A stretch of 64,000 nt of DNA from Limnobacter alexandrii (GTDB lineage Bacteria > Pseudomonadota > Gammaproteobacteria > Burkholderiales > Burkholderiaceae_B): NCBI RefSeq assembly GCF_005871185.1, contig NZ_SWKN01000006.1, positions 457,927 through 521,926 of the forward strand, read 5' to 3'. Numbering within the stretch: the first letter of the stretch is position 1; each line of letters begins with the position of its first letter. The position numbers and the translations under genes are program-made. Positions 8,324-15,323 of this stretch are shown one piece after another. Under the pieces are notes generated by a model. The model was not told the origin of the DNA. It was given only the letters and a program-made list of their open reading frames with translations, and made no database searches.

Positions 8324-9775
8324 TCACACCTCAATGTGATCAAAGAACCTGACCTTGGCCCCCATCTGTTCCAAAGCGATCCTCACCGTGAGCTCCTGAA
8401 TTAACTGTTTTCCACGAAGCGTTGCACCTCGCCCCAACCCCATCTGAGCAAGAGTTAAATCAACATGGCAGGCAACCACACGATCCAAAATCGACTGAAG
8501 CAAACGAAGATCACCTTCTTGTCTTGCCAGAAAATTCAAAGCCTGCGGTGCGAAATCGACATTGCGATAGGCCTTCGCCAGCATGCTGCGAATAATGATC
8601 AATCTCTGGCTGCGATCAGGGTAAGAAATATCAAATACGTCAAACCGAGATCTAAGAGGGGCCGAAACCGAACTTAAATTATTCGAAGTCGCGACATAGA
8701 TCACCCTTGAAGCGTCGAACTCAATGGACCCATATTCATCTCGCAATTCGCGGGCGGTTTGTGGCTCCAGTGCTGCAAGCAACGGCCCCTCAACAGGGTG
8801 CTGCTGAAATGAGGACATCTTGTCGATTTCATCGAGAAGAATAAGGGGCGAGGCTGTTTCACTTCTTGCCAATTCAGAGAAAATTAAACCCGTCTGACCG
8901 TTTCCCCATTTGTTGGATGTACCTGTCAGCACCCCACCCATTGATGTGGCCGAGATGTTTATATACGCGTAGCGGGTGTTCAGAGCCTCGGCCAATTCGC
9001 GAGCAAATGCGCTTTTACCTGTCCCCTTTGGTCCATCCAGCAAAATTGGCTTGAGCCTTCGCTCATGAGAGCTTTTTAAAGACCAGATTCGCATCTGCCT
9101 AAGCACGTGATCCACGACATGTGCAAAATTTGGAAAGTTAGATCGCAGGTTTTGCAGCCGCTTTTCAATCGGCGTGCTGGGCTTGATAATTCTTCTAAAG
9201 CCGTTGTTTTGAGACATTGAAACAAACAGCCGCCAGGAGCGACCAATACGTTCACGGTCCTCACCAATTTGTTCGACAAATTCTGATGTGGCTCTGGCTG
9301 TAAAGATCCGAGCCATACCCTTATATGCCCTTAGGTATGCTTTGCTATCACTCATGCACTCCTTCAAGTGCTTAAGAAACAAGCTCGTAGAGTCTGGAAC
9401 TTTGAGATTCTCTGCTTTTTTCAACGCCTTTTGAGAGTGATTTTTCTTCTCCCCACCATCTTGAAATACCCAACTGGGGTGCTCGTTCGGATTGTCAGAC
9501 CACTTCTTCTTTAATTCTTCGAATCGCTGAGAGTCAAAAAAATCATGAAGTTCTTCATGAAAATCTAGACTGTTAAGTTGCCTGATAAATTTATCCTTGG
9601 AAAGCAATTGCATTCTGCTTTGCAGCTCTTCTTGTCGATTTCTAGGAATGAGAATTTCACACAAGTCGCTGTAGTAGTACTCACTGCAAACTACACTTTC
9701 CTGTTGGGGAATCCCTCTCCGTAGGAAAGCGGTCTCACCAAATGGATATTTGCTGCCCTGCCCCTGGTTATTCAT
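8324..9775 (-). CDS. AAA+ family ATPase of the mobile module
   Basis: A 483-residue protein with a single AAA+ domain at the C-terminal half: Walker A GPKGTGKS (248-255), Walker B LILLDEID (311-318), sensor-1 Asn in YVATSNN (about 364) and an arginine-finger region APLRSRF. The ATPase core resembles Lon and other unfolding or remodelling AAA+ proteins, but the Lon protease domain is absent. The N-terminal 230 residues are charged, mostly helical and unrecognised; they may bind a partner or DNA. The start ATG overlaps the stop of the HD-domain gene by 4 bases, so the two proteins are translationally coupled and probably act together. Confidence 0.8.
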   Translation of the reverse strand: MNNQGQGSKYPFGETAFLRRGIPQQESVVCSEYYYSDLCEILIPRNRQEELQSRMQLLSKDKFIRQLNSLDFHEELHDFFDSQRFEELKKKWSDNPNEHPSWVFQDGGEKKNHSQKALKKAENLKVPDSTSLFLKHLKECMSDSKAYLRAYKGMARIFTARATSEFVEQIGEDRERIGRSWRLFVSMSQNNGFRRIIKPSTPIEKRLQNLRSNFPNFAHVVDHVLRQMRIWSLKSSHERRLKPILLDGPKGTGKSAFARELAEALNTRYAYINISATSMGGVLTGTSNKWGNGQTGLIFSELARSETASPLILLDEIDKMSSFQQHPVEGPLLAALEPQTARELRDEYGSIEFDASRVIYVATSNNLSSVSAPLRSRFDVFDISYPDRSQRLIIIRSMLAKAYRNVDFAPQALNFLARQEGDLRLLQSILDRVVACHVDLTLAQMGLGRGATLRGKQLIQELTVRIALEQMGAKVRFFDHIEV

Positions 9776-10923
9776 GCAGATTCTCCACGTACAAAATGAT
9801 GGGCCAGCAAGACACTTTTCTCACCTTTATCGAATGCACGCGCGCTTGCGCAATCAGCTTCGTGCAACACAAAGCTCTCGGGAGTTTTACGCTTTCGAGC
9901 ACCCGACTGATCATGCTGTCGCTTCACGGCGCAGATGGCATGTTCAAGCTGTAGTTCACGCTTAAGTGGATAATTCCCTGAATTAGAGCAAGCCGCTGCG
10001 ATCCACTTGAGCATGGTTTGCTCATGGCCAAGTAGTTTGCAATTTAGATTTGTAGAATAGACGTCTGGCGCAAGACGGTAGTAATCGTCCACCTTGGCGG
10101 CATCATGTAAGAGTGCTGCAAGAAGTGTCAGACTTAAGTCAAAAGCGGGTTTACCTATGCTGCGTTGCCACGGCGACGCCGCTAAAAAGCCAAGCAAAAC
10201 ATTGGCCACAGTTTCTGCTGTGTGCAACACAAGTCCGTGATCGCCATTGTGATGACTGCGTGTTGAAGCCGCGTACTTTAGGAACCTGGAGAAGCGGTTG
10301 CTCTGCAACATGATTCCCAAATAAAGGGAACGATCCTCGGGGGTTAGCAATCGAAACGCCTCACTCAAGAACTCGCACAGACTTGAAGCGCAGATTGCCG
10401 TGCTTGCAGCTTGATTCAACGTGGAAGGCAATTGAGCTATTGCGTAGTCGAAAGGATTGTATTCAGGCTCACCCTCAGCTGGGCTCAATCCCGACACCCA
10501 GCAGTTCTTACCATCATCAACAGCACGGGCCCACAACGAGGGAACAACCTTCACGACCGAGTGATCTCCCAGGCCATCTGCGCCACTACAGGCTAGGTTT
10601 ACAAACAGCATTCCTTGGTAGATTTGATCAGCCGCAGCGTAAACCGGTATACCAAGCTTCACGTAAGTTACGCCCTCACGCTGCTGTCTTTGCGAAACAT
10701 AGCCATGTTTGGCCACGCAAATGCCAGTACCAAGTTTTGCGAACTGCGGCATATTCAGACCAGAGAAAGCACCAGTGAAAAGCTGATTAGCATCTGGATT
10801 GATGCGAACCATTTTCTGAACACAAACTTTGTTGGCGTGAATACCTTGGCTTGAACGGACTGTTTTTTTATCGGCTTGAGCGCTAAGAGAGATATTACCG
10901 GTTTGAAGTTTTGGATTGATCAT
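9772..10923 (-). CDS. HD-domain protein, YhaM-like putative nuclease
   Basis: A 383-residue protein whose C-terminal 180 residues carry an HD metal-binding domain: HHNGDHGLVLHTAETV (residues 224-239), LLHDAAK (HD at 273-274), LLGHEQTM (His 300), a later His at 337 and LHEADCASAR (Asp 357). This order and spacing resemble the YhaM/CBF1 3'-5' exoribonuclease HD domain, where the paired histidines and HD bind metals. The N-terminal 150 residues are not recognised. It starts two bases after the integrase stop with GGGAG about 7 bases ahead, and its end overlaps the AAA+ gene. Nuclease activity is inferred; a phosphohydrolase acting on nucleotides, or a relaxase-associated TraI_2-like role, cannot be excluded. 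Confidence 0.7.
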   Translation of the reverse strand: MINPKLQTGNISLSAQADKKTVRSSQGIHANKVCVQKMVRINPDANQLFTGAFSGLNMPQFAKLGTGICVAKHGYVSQRQQREGVTYVKLGIPVYAAADQIYQGMLFVNLACSGADGLGDHSVVKVVPSLWARAVDDGKNCWVSGLSPAEGEPEYNPFDYAIAQLPSTLNQAASTAICASSLCEFLSEAFRLLTPEDRSLYLGIMLQSNRFSRFLKYAASTRSHHNGDHGLVLHTAETVANVLLGFLAASPWQRSIGKPAFDLSLTLLAALLHDAAKVDDYYRLAPDVYSTNLNCKLLGHEQTMLKWIAAACSNSGNYPLKRELQLEHAICAVKRQHDQSGARKRKTPESFVLHEADCASARAFDKGEKSVLLAHHFVRGESA

Positions 10924-10925
10924 GA

Positions 10926-12380
10926 TTATTCTCCCTGAGTGTTCTTGTTTTGGTAGCTTTCAAACATTTGCAGCCATGGGCTTTGAATGGCAGGTTTGGA
11001 AGCTTGATTCACGCCGGTAACAGGTGCGGCGGATGTGGGTGCCGGTTTGGCTACTCGTGGTGGCTGGGCTTGCTCTAGGGCCTCCGAAACAGAGGACTTT
11101 TCCGCCACCGCCACAGAACTCGGAGCAATCGGCGGTGATACACCGGGACCCAAGTTGGCAGCCAACATGCGCTCAAACGCTGAGCCATCACGACGAGTCA
11201 AATTGGGTACATAGCGTGAGTACACCTTGAACAGCATTTCCGTGGAGGAATGCCCCATCTGAAATGCTATCCATTCTGGAGACTCACCTGCGGCCAGCAT
11301 CAGCGTGGCAAAGGTGTGCCGGGTTTGGTACGGCGTACGGAGTTTTAACCCCAGTGAGCGCAGCATGGGGTACCACACCCGGTTACTCATGTTGCGGTTG
11401 GTCAGCGGCCCGCCATTGCCATTGGCAAACACAAATGGCGATTTCTTGCCCGTAACTTCCCACTGGGTTTTAAGGGCCTCATACACCTGCGGTGCCATTT
11501 GAATATCTCTGTTGGAATCGGCTGTTTTGGGCGTTTCCTCGTAGTCATCCACAATGGTTTCGCGAATGGTGACCAGGCGCTTTTCGAAATCGATGTATTT
11601 CCACTTCAGCCCATGAATTTCTCCAGGGCGCATGCCCGTGAAAAACTTCACCGTGAAGTAATTTCGAAAGTCTTCGCGGCAGTACTTGATGATCATCTCC
11701 ACCTCTTCAATCGTGAAGGGCGTGACATCTGTCTTTTTGATCCGCATCCGTTTGATATTCTGGTACGGAGTGGTAAAGTTGAATCGATCAGCGGCTTCAT
11801 CTAAGACCTGTTTCACAGACGTCATCACATGATTGATCCGTGAAGCTGACATTGTTGTTTCTGGTTTTTTGCCCGGGGCTTTGGCGAGAACTGAGCGAAA
11901 TTCCAGAAGGTCCTGTTTGGTGATACTGCTGATCACCCTGTTTCCGAACTGCGGGATCAACCACTTTTCCAAGATGTCCCGCTTGGTGCGAATGTTCGAG
12001 CGCTTCCACAGCGACTCGTTTTCTTCAATGAATTTCTGAGCGAATTCAGTGAAGGTGGGATGACCTGCGGTGGAAATTTTTTCCACTGATTGCCGCACCG
12101 ACTGGTTGGTCATTGGAATGGAAACCATTGGCGAGGCGGGTTGATATTGCTGAGTTTCAAGGGCTTCGATTTTCTCGAGCAGACTACTACCTGGAAAGTA
12201 ATTTCTGTAGCGAAACTGCCCTGCTTTGATCTCAGACTCAATCTGGTTCATCAGATGTTCGAGCTTGTATCGATTCTGTTTCGAATCTGGCAAAACGGAT
12301 CGTTCTCTACAGCGCTCCCCAAGATATCTAAAATCAAGGAAAAGCTGACCATTGTCTTTTCTTGCGCGTACGCTTCCCAT
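10926..12380 (-). CDS. Tyrosine-type site-specific integrase (Arm-binding DUF3596 type)
   Basis: A 484-residue recombinase. The N-terminus (MGSVRARKDNGQLFLDFRYL) matches the arm-binding domain of DUF3596 integrases; a core-binding SAM-like domain spans about 108-200; the catalytic domain has Arg 251 (GMRPGEIHGLKW), Lys 285, the YQTRHTFAT box (Arg 354), His 377 (MGHSS) and the nucleophile Tyr 387 (VYSRY). The first His of the HxxR box is Tyr here, common in this group. A Pro/Ala-rich tail of about 70 residues follows. The gene follows the excisionase-like gene by 9 bases and GGGG lies just ahead of its ATG. It marks an integrative element; its att sites were not identified. Confidence 0.93.
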   Translation of the reverse strand: MGSVRARKDNGQLFLDFRYLGERCRERSVLPDSKQNRYKLEHLMNQIESEIKAGQFRYRNYFPGSSLLEKIEALETQQYQPASPMVSIPMTNQSVRQSVEKISTAGHPTFTEFAQKFIEENESLWKRSNIRTKRDILEKWLIPQFGNRVISSITKQDLLEFRSVLAKAPGKKPETTMSASRINHVMTSVKQVLDEAADRFNFTTPYQNIKRMRIKKTDVTPFTIEEVEMIIKYCREDFRNYFTVKFFTGMRPGEIHGLKWKYIDFEKRLVTIRETIVDDYEETPKTADSNRDIQMAPQVYEALKTQWEVTGKKSPFVFANGNGGPLTNRNMSNRVWYPMLRSLGLKLRTPYQTRHTFATLMLAAGESPEWIAFQMGHSSTEMLFKVYSRYVPNLTRRDGSAFERMLAANLGPGVSPPIAPSSVAVAEKSSVSEALEQAQPPRVAKPAPTSAAPVTGVNQASKPAIQSPWLQMFESYQNKNTQGE

Positions 12381-12389
12381 GATGTCCCC

Positions 12390-12602
12390 TTAGATGCCAG
12401 AGGCCATCAATTTGGTGGATGCTGCTTTCTGCATATCGGCTTCAATCGCTTCCCAGATATACAAAATCTTGCGGCCACCAAAAGGACGAAAATAATGGCG
12501 ACCTTCCAGCAACACTGAATCTTTCAAACGATCGCGGATGGTGCGCACGTCATATTTGATTCGTGTCGATAGCTCTTCAGTGGTTAAAAAAGTTTGTGAC
12601 AT
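12390..12602 (-). CDS. Excisionase-like small DNA-binding protein
   Basis: A 70-residue basic protein (MSQTFLTTEELSTRIKYDVR onward) with a winged-helix/MerR-like start: LTTEELSTRIKYDVRTIRDRL is an HTH of the AlpA/excisionase type, followed by GRHYFRPFGGRKILYIWEAI, a typical wing and the WEAIE ending seen in small proteins encoded next to DUF3596 integrases. A strong ribosome site (GGAGG, 4 bases before the ATG) precedes it. It is first in the operon xis-like, integrase, HD protein, AAA+ protein, and probably directs excision or controls the integrase. Its promoter overlaps the palindromic sites at 12649-12715. Confidence 0.75.
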   Translation of the reverse strand: MSQTFLTTEELSTRIKYDVRTIRDRLKDSVLLEGRHYFRPFGGRKILYIWEAIEADMQKAASTKLMASGI

Positions 12603-12648
12603 ATAGCCTCCATTACGTTAAACTTTCTGCACTCCAGATGATTTTTAT

Positions 12649-12715
12649 TCATCCTGGATGACATATTGCCACGCTAAAATGCATATGTCAACTATTTTTG
12701 TCATCCTGAATGACA
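12649..12715. promoter_or_regulatory. Cluster of palindromic operator sites between divergent genes
   Basis: Three inverted repeats lie in the divergent gap between the excisionase/integrase operon and the XRE regulator. TCATCC-T-GGATGA is perfect at 12649-12661. TGTCATCC-T-GAATGACA at 12699-12715 has the same core with one mismatch; its centre is 52 bases (about five helical turns) from the first. Between them TGACATAT (12659-12666) and ATATGTCA (12683-12690) form a third perfect inverted repeat. The shared half-site TGTCAT(C/T)C suggests one dimeric repressor binding cooperatively, most simply the XRE protein encoded at 12730, so that it controls both directions. Confidence 0.65.
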
Positions 12716-12729
12716 TTTGGATTTTTAGA

Positions 12730-12939
12730 ATGATTAAATGCCATTTATCAAGGCTCATGGGCGAGCAAAAATTGAAGGTTATAGACGTGGCGAGAGCCAC
12801 TGGACTGAATAGAAATACGATTACTTTGCTTTACAACGAGACCGCCACTAGGGTTGATTTGGCAGCAATTGAGGCGCTGTGCAAGCTGTTCGACTGCCAG
12901 GTGGGCGACTTGTTTGAATTGGTAGACGAGCAGGACTAG
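12730..12939 (+). CDS. Small XRE/Cro-type helix-turn-helix regulator
   Basis: A 69-residue protein that is little more than one HTH domain: LSRLMGEQKLKVIDVARATG LNRNTITLLYNE followed by IEALCKLFDCQVGDLFEL, the classic Cro/C1-type pattern of small plasmid and phage repressors (YozG/YdaS-like group). The ATG at 12730 is used because the HTH starts right after it; the frame extends further upstream into the palindromic operator region, which is unlikely to be coding. It probably represses its own promoter and the opposite excisionase/integrase promoter. The SRAP gene starts 4 bases after its stop. Confidence 0.85.
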   Translation: MIKCHLSRLMGEQKLKVIDVARATGLNRNTITLLYNETATRVDLAAIEALCKLFDCQVGDLFELVDEQD

Positions 12940-12943
12940 CGAT

Positions 12944-13645
12944 ATGTGCGGTCGGTATGTTCTCGAAGGACCAGTTTCCCGGTTAACAGCATATTTCGAT
13001 GCACGTTATACGGAAGAAGAGAGCCGCTTCAAGAACAGCTACAACATTGCACCCACTACATGGGTACCTGTGGTGCGAATAAATCGAGAAGGCAAACGGG
13101 TAATTCTCAACCATGTTTGGGGGCTGATTCCCCATTGGGCAAAAGACAAATCTGGAAGTGCGAAATTGAATAATGCTCGCGGAGAAACTGTCCATGAGAA
13201 GCCATCTTTTCGAACAGCTTTCAAAAAGTTTCGCTGTTTAATTCCCGCAAGCGGCTACTACGAATGGCAAGCCCCGTCAGAGGGCAGTGAAAACCGCAAG
13301 CAACCTTTTTATATTTACCCCAATGAAACACCCTACTTCGCAATGGCTGGCGTTTGTGATCACTGGATCGATAAAACAAGTGGTGAGCTTGTCATGAGCA
13401 CTGCCATCATTACCACCGAACCTAGCGAGAAGCTGAAGCAAGTTCACGACCGCATGCCAGTGATGATCTCGAAAGAGGATTGGGCTGTGTGGTTGGATCC
13501 AAAGAATCAAGATGTGAAGGCACTAAGGCAACTTATTTCTAGTAGCGACGACTTGAATTTTCATGCTGTAGGATTTGGCGTTAGTGGGGTTGGGAAGAAT
13601 AGGATTGATTCCCAGGGCCTGATTGACCCGTACCAACCTGAATAA
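12944..13645 (+). CDS. SOS response-associated peptidase (SRAP, YedK/HMCES family)
   Basis: A 233-residue protein beginning MCGRYVLEG, so that after Met removal Cys 2 is the N-terminal catalytic residue that links covalently to abasic sites in single-stranded DNA. Other family landmarks are present: NNARGETVHEKPSF (Asn 76-77), CLIPASGYYEW (Glu 107) and HDRMPV near residue 167. Length is normal for the family. The protein protects stalled replication forks from abasic-site damage. It is cotranscribed with the small XRE regulator (4-base gap), which is consistent with a DNA-damage-linked role in the adjacent mobile module, although SRAP genes also occur as free-standing core genes. Confidence 0.93.
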   Translation: MCGRYVLEGPVSRLTAYFDARYTEEESRFKNSYNIAPTTWVPVVRINREGKRVILNHVWGLIPHWAKDKSGSAKLNNARGETVHEKPSFRTAFKKFRCLIPASGYYEWQAPSEGSENRKQPFYIYPNETPYFAMAGVCDHWIDKTSGELVMSTAIITTEPSEKLKQVHDRMPVMISKEDWAVWLDPKNQDVKALRQLISSSDDLNFHAVGFGVSGVGKNRIDSQGLIDPYQPE

Positions 13646-13775
13646 CGCCCGCGAAAGAACGACCTTTAAAGTAATAAATGAGTTTAATGCATTGATTACT
13701 GCTTCCGCTTGTCGGCCAGAGCGGACCTGTGACTTTTGACTTAGAACGTCTCCAGAGAAATCTTAAACGGACTTT
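13646..13775. other. Short gap between SRAP gene and cassette array
   Basis: This stretch lies between the stop of the SRAP gene and the last attC of the array. It has no convincing gene and no obvious attC pair of its own; a short GC-rich inverted segment (AGCGG...CCGCT around 13708-13733) may be a degraded recombination site or a weak hairpin. It is the left limit of the recognisable integron-type array. Confidence 0.4.
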
Positions 13776-13874
13776 GTGTAACACCTGAGTTCGGCGGCAT
13801 TTGAGGCGATGCCTGTTTTTGCGGAAGCAAAAATGGGTGACGGGTCAAATGTCCACTGTATCGATTTGTTAGAT
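13776..13874 (-). repeat. attC site of the Lit-like cassette
   Basis: Read on the minus strand the site starts with ATCTAAC (R'', 13874-13868) whose TAA is the stop codon of the Lit-like gene, and ends with GTTACAC (13782-13776). Between them the arms fold back on each other: CATTTGA pairs with TCAAATG and an inner TTTTTGC-TTCC-GCAAAAA hairpin lies in the centre. About 99 bases long, longer than the other three sites. R'' is complementary to the R' at the start of the same cassette (GTTAGGT) with one mismatch, as expected for one excisable unit. Confidence 0.72.
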
Positions 13875-14798
13875 GCCGCTTTCTCGAAACTCATCAATCC
13901 TCGCCAAGTACTCAAAAAACAGCTCCTCAGCCGTTTCTATTTCAAGCTGTGCACAATCTACGCCCTTCTCAAGAAGGTATTTTTGGAGGGCAATACTTGC
14001 AAGATAGTAAATGTAGAACTTCGACTCCTCCTCCTCCAAATTGAGCGAACTGATACCGTTTCGGATGCGGTCATGTAGGTGAGGGTGCTTTACCTGCCAC
14101 AGACCCGAAATCTTCTCAGGGATAAAGACACAAGAGACGAGCAGCAAAACGATTGAAACCCCTACAAATCGGCGCTCACTTTCGTTTGTACCCGCCTCAA
14201 TGAAAAATGTGGTTGCATAATTATCCGCATCTTTTTCTTGGTCAAGAGTCCAGTCTTTGTCTTCATTTACGACATGTCCCAACACTAGGTGCCCGTACTC
14301 GTGAAATAGTAAAAAATTCACGGCCTGCAAAAAAAGGCTATTCACCTTTGGTACGTAAAACTGCTCAGCTTCGCTCTCCACTTTGGCTGGATTTGGGAGT
14401 TCATCTATGCTCCAGTCGGAATAACAACGGACAAACTTGATAGCCCAGCTCTGTAGCGCTGCCGCACGTTGAAGCAACGAATTGTTGAACTCTAAACTTC
14501 CGCTGAAAGTGCCGGCGAGCATTGGCTTCTGTATGCCTTCTTCGTAAAGTACGAAGCTCGAGTAAACAAATGCCCACAAATATGCAAGATGTGATTCATA
14601 GATTGTGATCTCTCTTGTTTTCACGTTTGCATGTGGCACTTTCGGAGGGACCTTGTCGAGAATCAACTCTAGGGTCGGGACCACTTTTCTACTCGCCACA
14701 GCCAATTCGAGATCGTGTGCATTAGATTGTGCACGTCGTTCAAATTCATAAACAACGTTGTGTTCCAGGATTGAGATTGGGAGCCTAGACTTACTCAT
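13869..14798 (-). CDS. Lit-like phage-exclusion metalloprotease (peptidase U49 family)
   Basis: A 309-residue protein with a gluzincin zinc site: HEYGH at 166-170 followed by EKDAD at 188-192 (third ligand Glu 188). The hydrophobic run before the motif (SLFLQAVNFLLF) and the conserved TREITIYESHLAYLWAFVYS region match the Lit/peptidase U49 family. E. coli Lit cleaves elongation factor Tu when it senses a T4 capsid peptide and thereby aborts infection. ATG at 14798 is chosen because AGGTGG lies 4 bases ahead; this sequence is also part of the cassette's R' site. The gene fills one integron cassette. A function in abortive infection is inferred from the family. Confidence 0.75.
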   Translation of the reverse strand: MSKSRLPISILEHNVVYEFERRAQSNAHDLELAVASRKVVPTLELILDKVPPKVPHANVKTREITIYESHLAYLWAFVYSSFVLYEEGIQKPMLAGTFSGSLEFNNSLLQRAAALQSWAIKFVRCYSDWSIDELPNPAKVESEAEQFYVPKVNSLFLQAVNFLLFHEYGHLVLGHVVNEDKDWTLDQEKDADNYATTFFIEAGTNESERRFVGVSIVLLLVSCVFIPEKISGLWQVKHPHLHDRIRNGISSLNLEEEESKFYIYYLASIALQKYLLEKGVDCAQLEIETAEELFFEYLARIDEFRESGI

Positions 14799-14804
14799 AA
14801 AGCC

Positions 14805-14876
14805 ACCTAACACTAACTTAACGGGTTGGTTTGAAGCGCCAGCGGAAAACTAATCCCGTTGACGTAATTGTCAAGC
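14805..14876 (-). repeat. attC site of the small Gly-rich protein cassette
   Basis: On the minus strand it begins with GCTTGAC (14876-14870), containing the TGA stop of the upstream gene, and ends with GTTAGGT (14811-14805), which also supplies the ribosome site of the Lit-like gene. The two arms align with each other around AACGGGATTAGTTT and its partner AAACCAACCCGTT, giving an imperfect hairpin of about 72 bases. R'' is complementary to the R' site that opens the cassette (GTTAAGC) with one mismatch. Confidence 0.75.
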
Positions 14877-15227
14877 ATTGAAGTACGTCTCCAGGTCATT
14901 CTGTGACCAGCTACCTCGACCTGGTTTGCCGGGAGCTCCTGCTAATCCGGGTCGCCCCGGCTTACCGCCAAAACCAAGCGCACCCGGTGTACCACCGATC
15001 CCGGGCCGACTTGGCAGGTAACCAGTCGAATTTCGAAGAAATCCCAAAGCTTGATTGCGGTTATCGTAAAGAACACCGCCTTCGAACCAACCAATATGCT
15101 GACCTCTGAGCGAATAGACGTTTTCTCCGTTTATCCACGCTACAACTTGGCCTCGATTATTGCGGAAACAATCATTATCGAAAATGACGGTGGCTTGACC
15201 ATTTCGCCCGAACATCCAATCCGACAC
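14871..15227 (-). CDS. Small cassette protein: beta-rich repeat domain with collagen-like tail
   Basis: A 118-residue protein with two regions. Residues 1-72 are a beta-rich module with repeated turns (NGQATVIFDND, RGQVVAWINGENVYSL, GQHIGWFEGGVLYD, NQALGFL), reminiscent of the domain called 4-fold beta flower, an assignment I make cautiously. Residues 73-108 are a Gly/Pro tail with GxxG steps (GIGGTPGALGFGGKPGRPGL), followed by a short acidic end. No signal peptide. It occupies one integron cassette, its stop codon lying inside the attC. Function unknown; it may be a structural or sensor protein, and its neighbours make a defence-related role possible. Confidence 0.65.
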   Translation of the reverse strand: MSDWMFGRNGQATVIFDNDCFRNNRGQVVAWINGENVYSLRGQHIGWFEGGVLYDNRNQALGFLRNSTGYLPSRPGIGGTPGALGFGGKPGRPGLAGAPGKPGRGSWSQNDLETYFNA

Positions 15228-15242
15228 ATTCCTCTCCTTGAC

Positions 15243-15323
15243 GCTTAACGTAGAAATGACCAGCGAACATTAGGCACGCGAACGCATACCGATAGGCCGT
15301 CCGTGTCTATTGCTATGTTATAC
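15243..15323 (-). repeat. attC site of the PIN-like cassette
   Basis: On the minus strand it runs from GTATAAC (15323-15317, containing the TAA stop of the upstream gene) to GTTAAGC (15249-15243), about 81 bases. The first 23 bases of one arm match the complement of the other arm at about two thirds of positions (GTATAACATAGCAATAGACA against GCTTAACGTAGAAATGACCA), the folding expected of attC. R'' complements the cassette's own R' (GTTAGAC) with one mismatch. Confidence 0.75.

Noticed and set aside
14903..14988. GxxG repeats as a tandem DNA repeat or CRISPR
   Set aside because: The repetition is at the protein level (collagen-like tail) and the DNA units differ; no CRISPR array with regular spacers was seen anywhere in the window.
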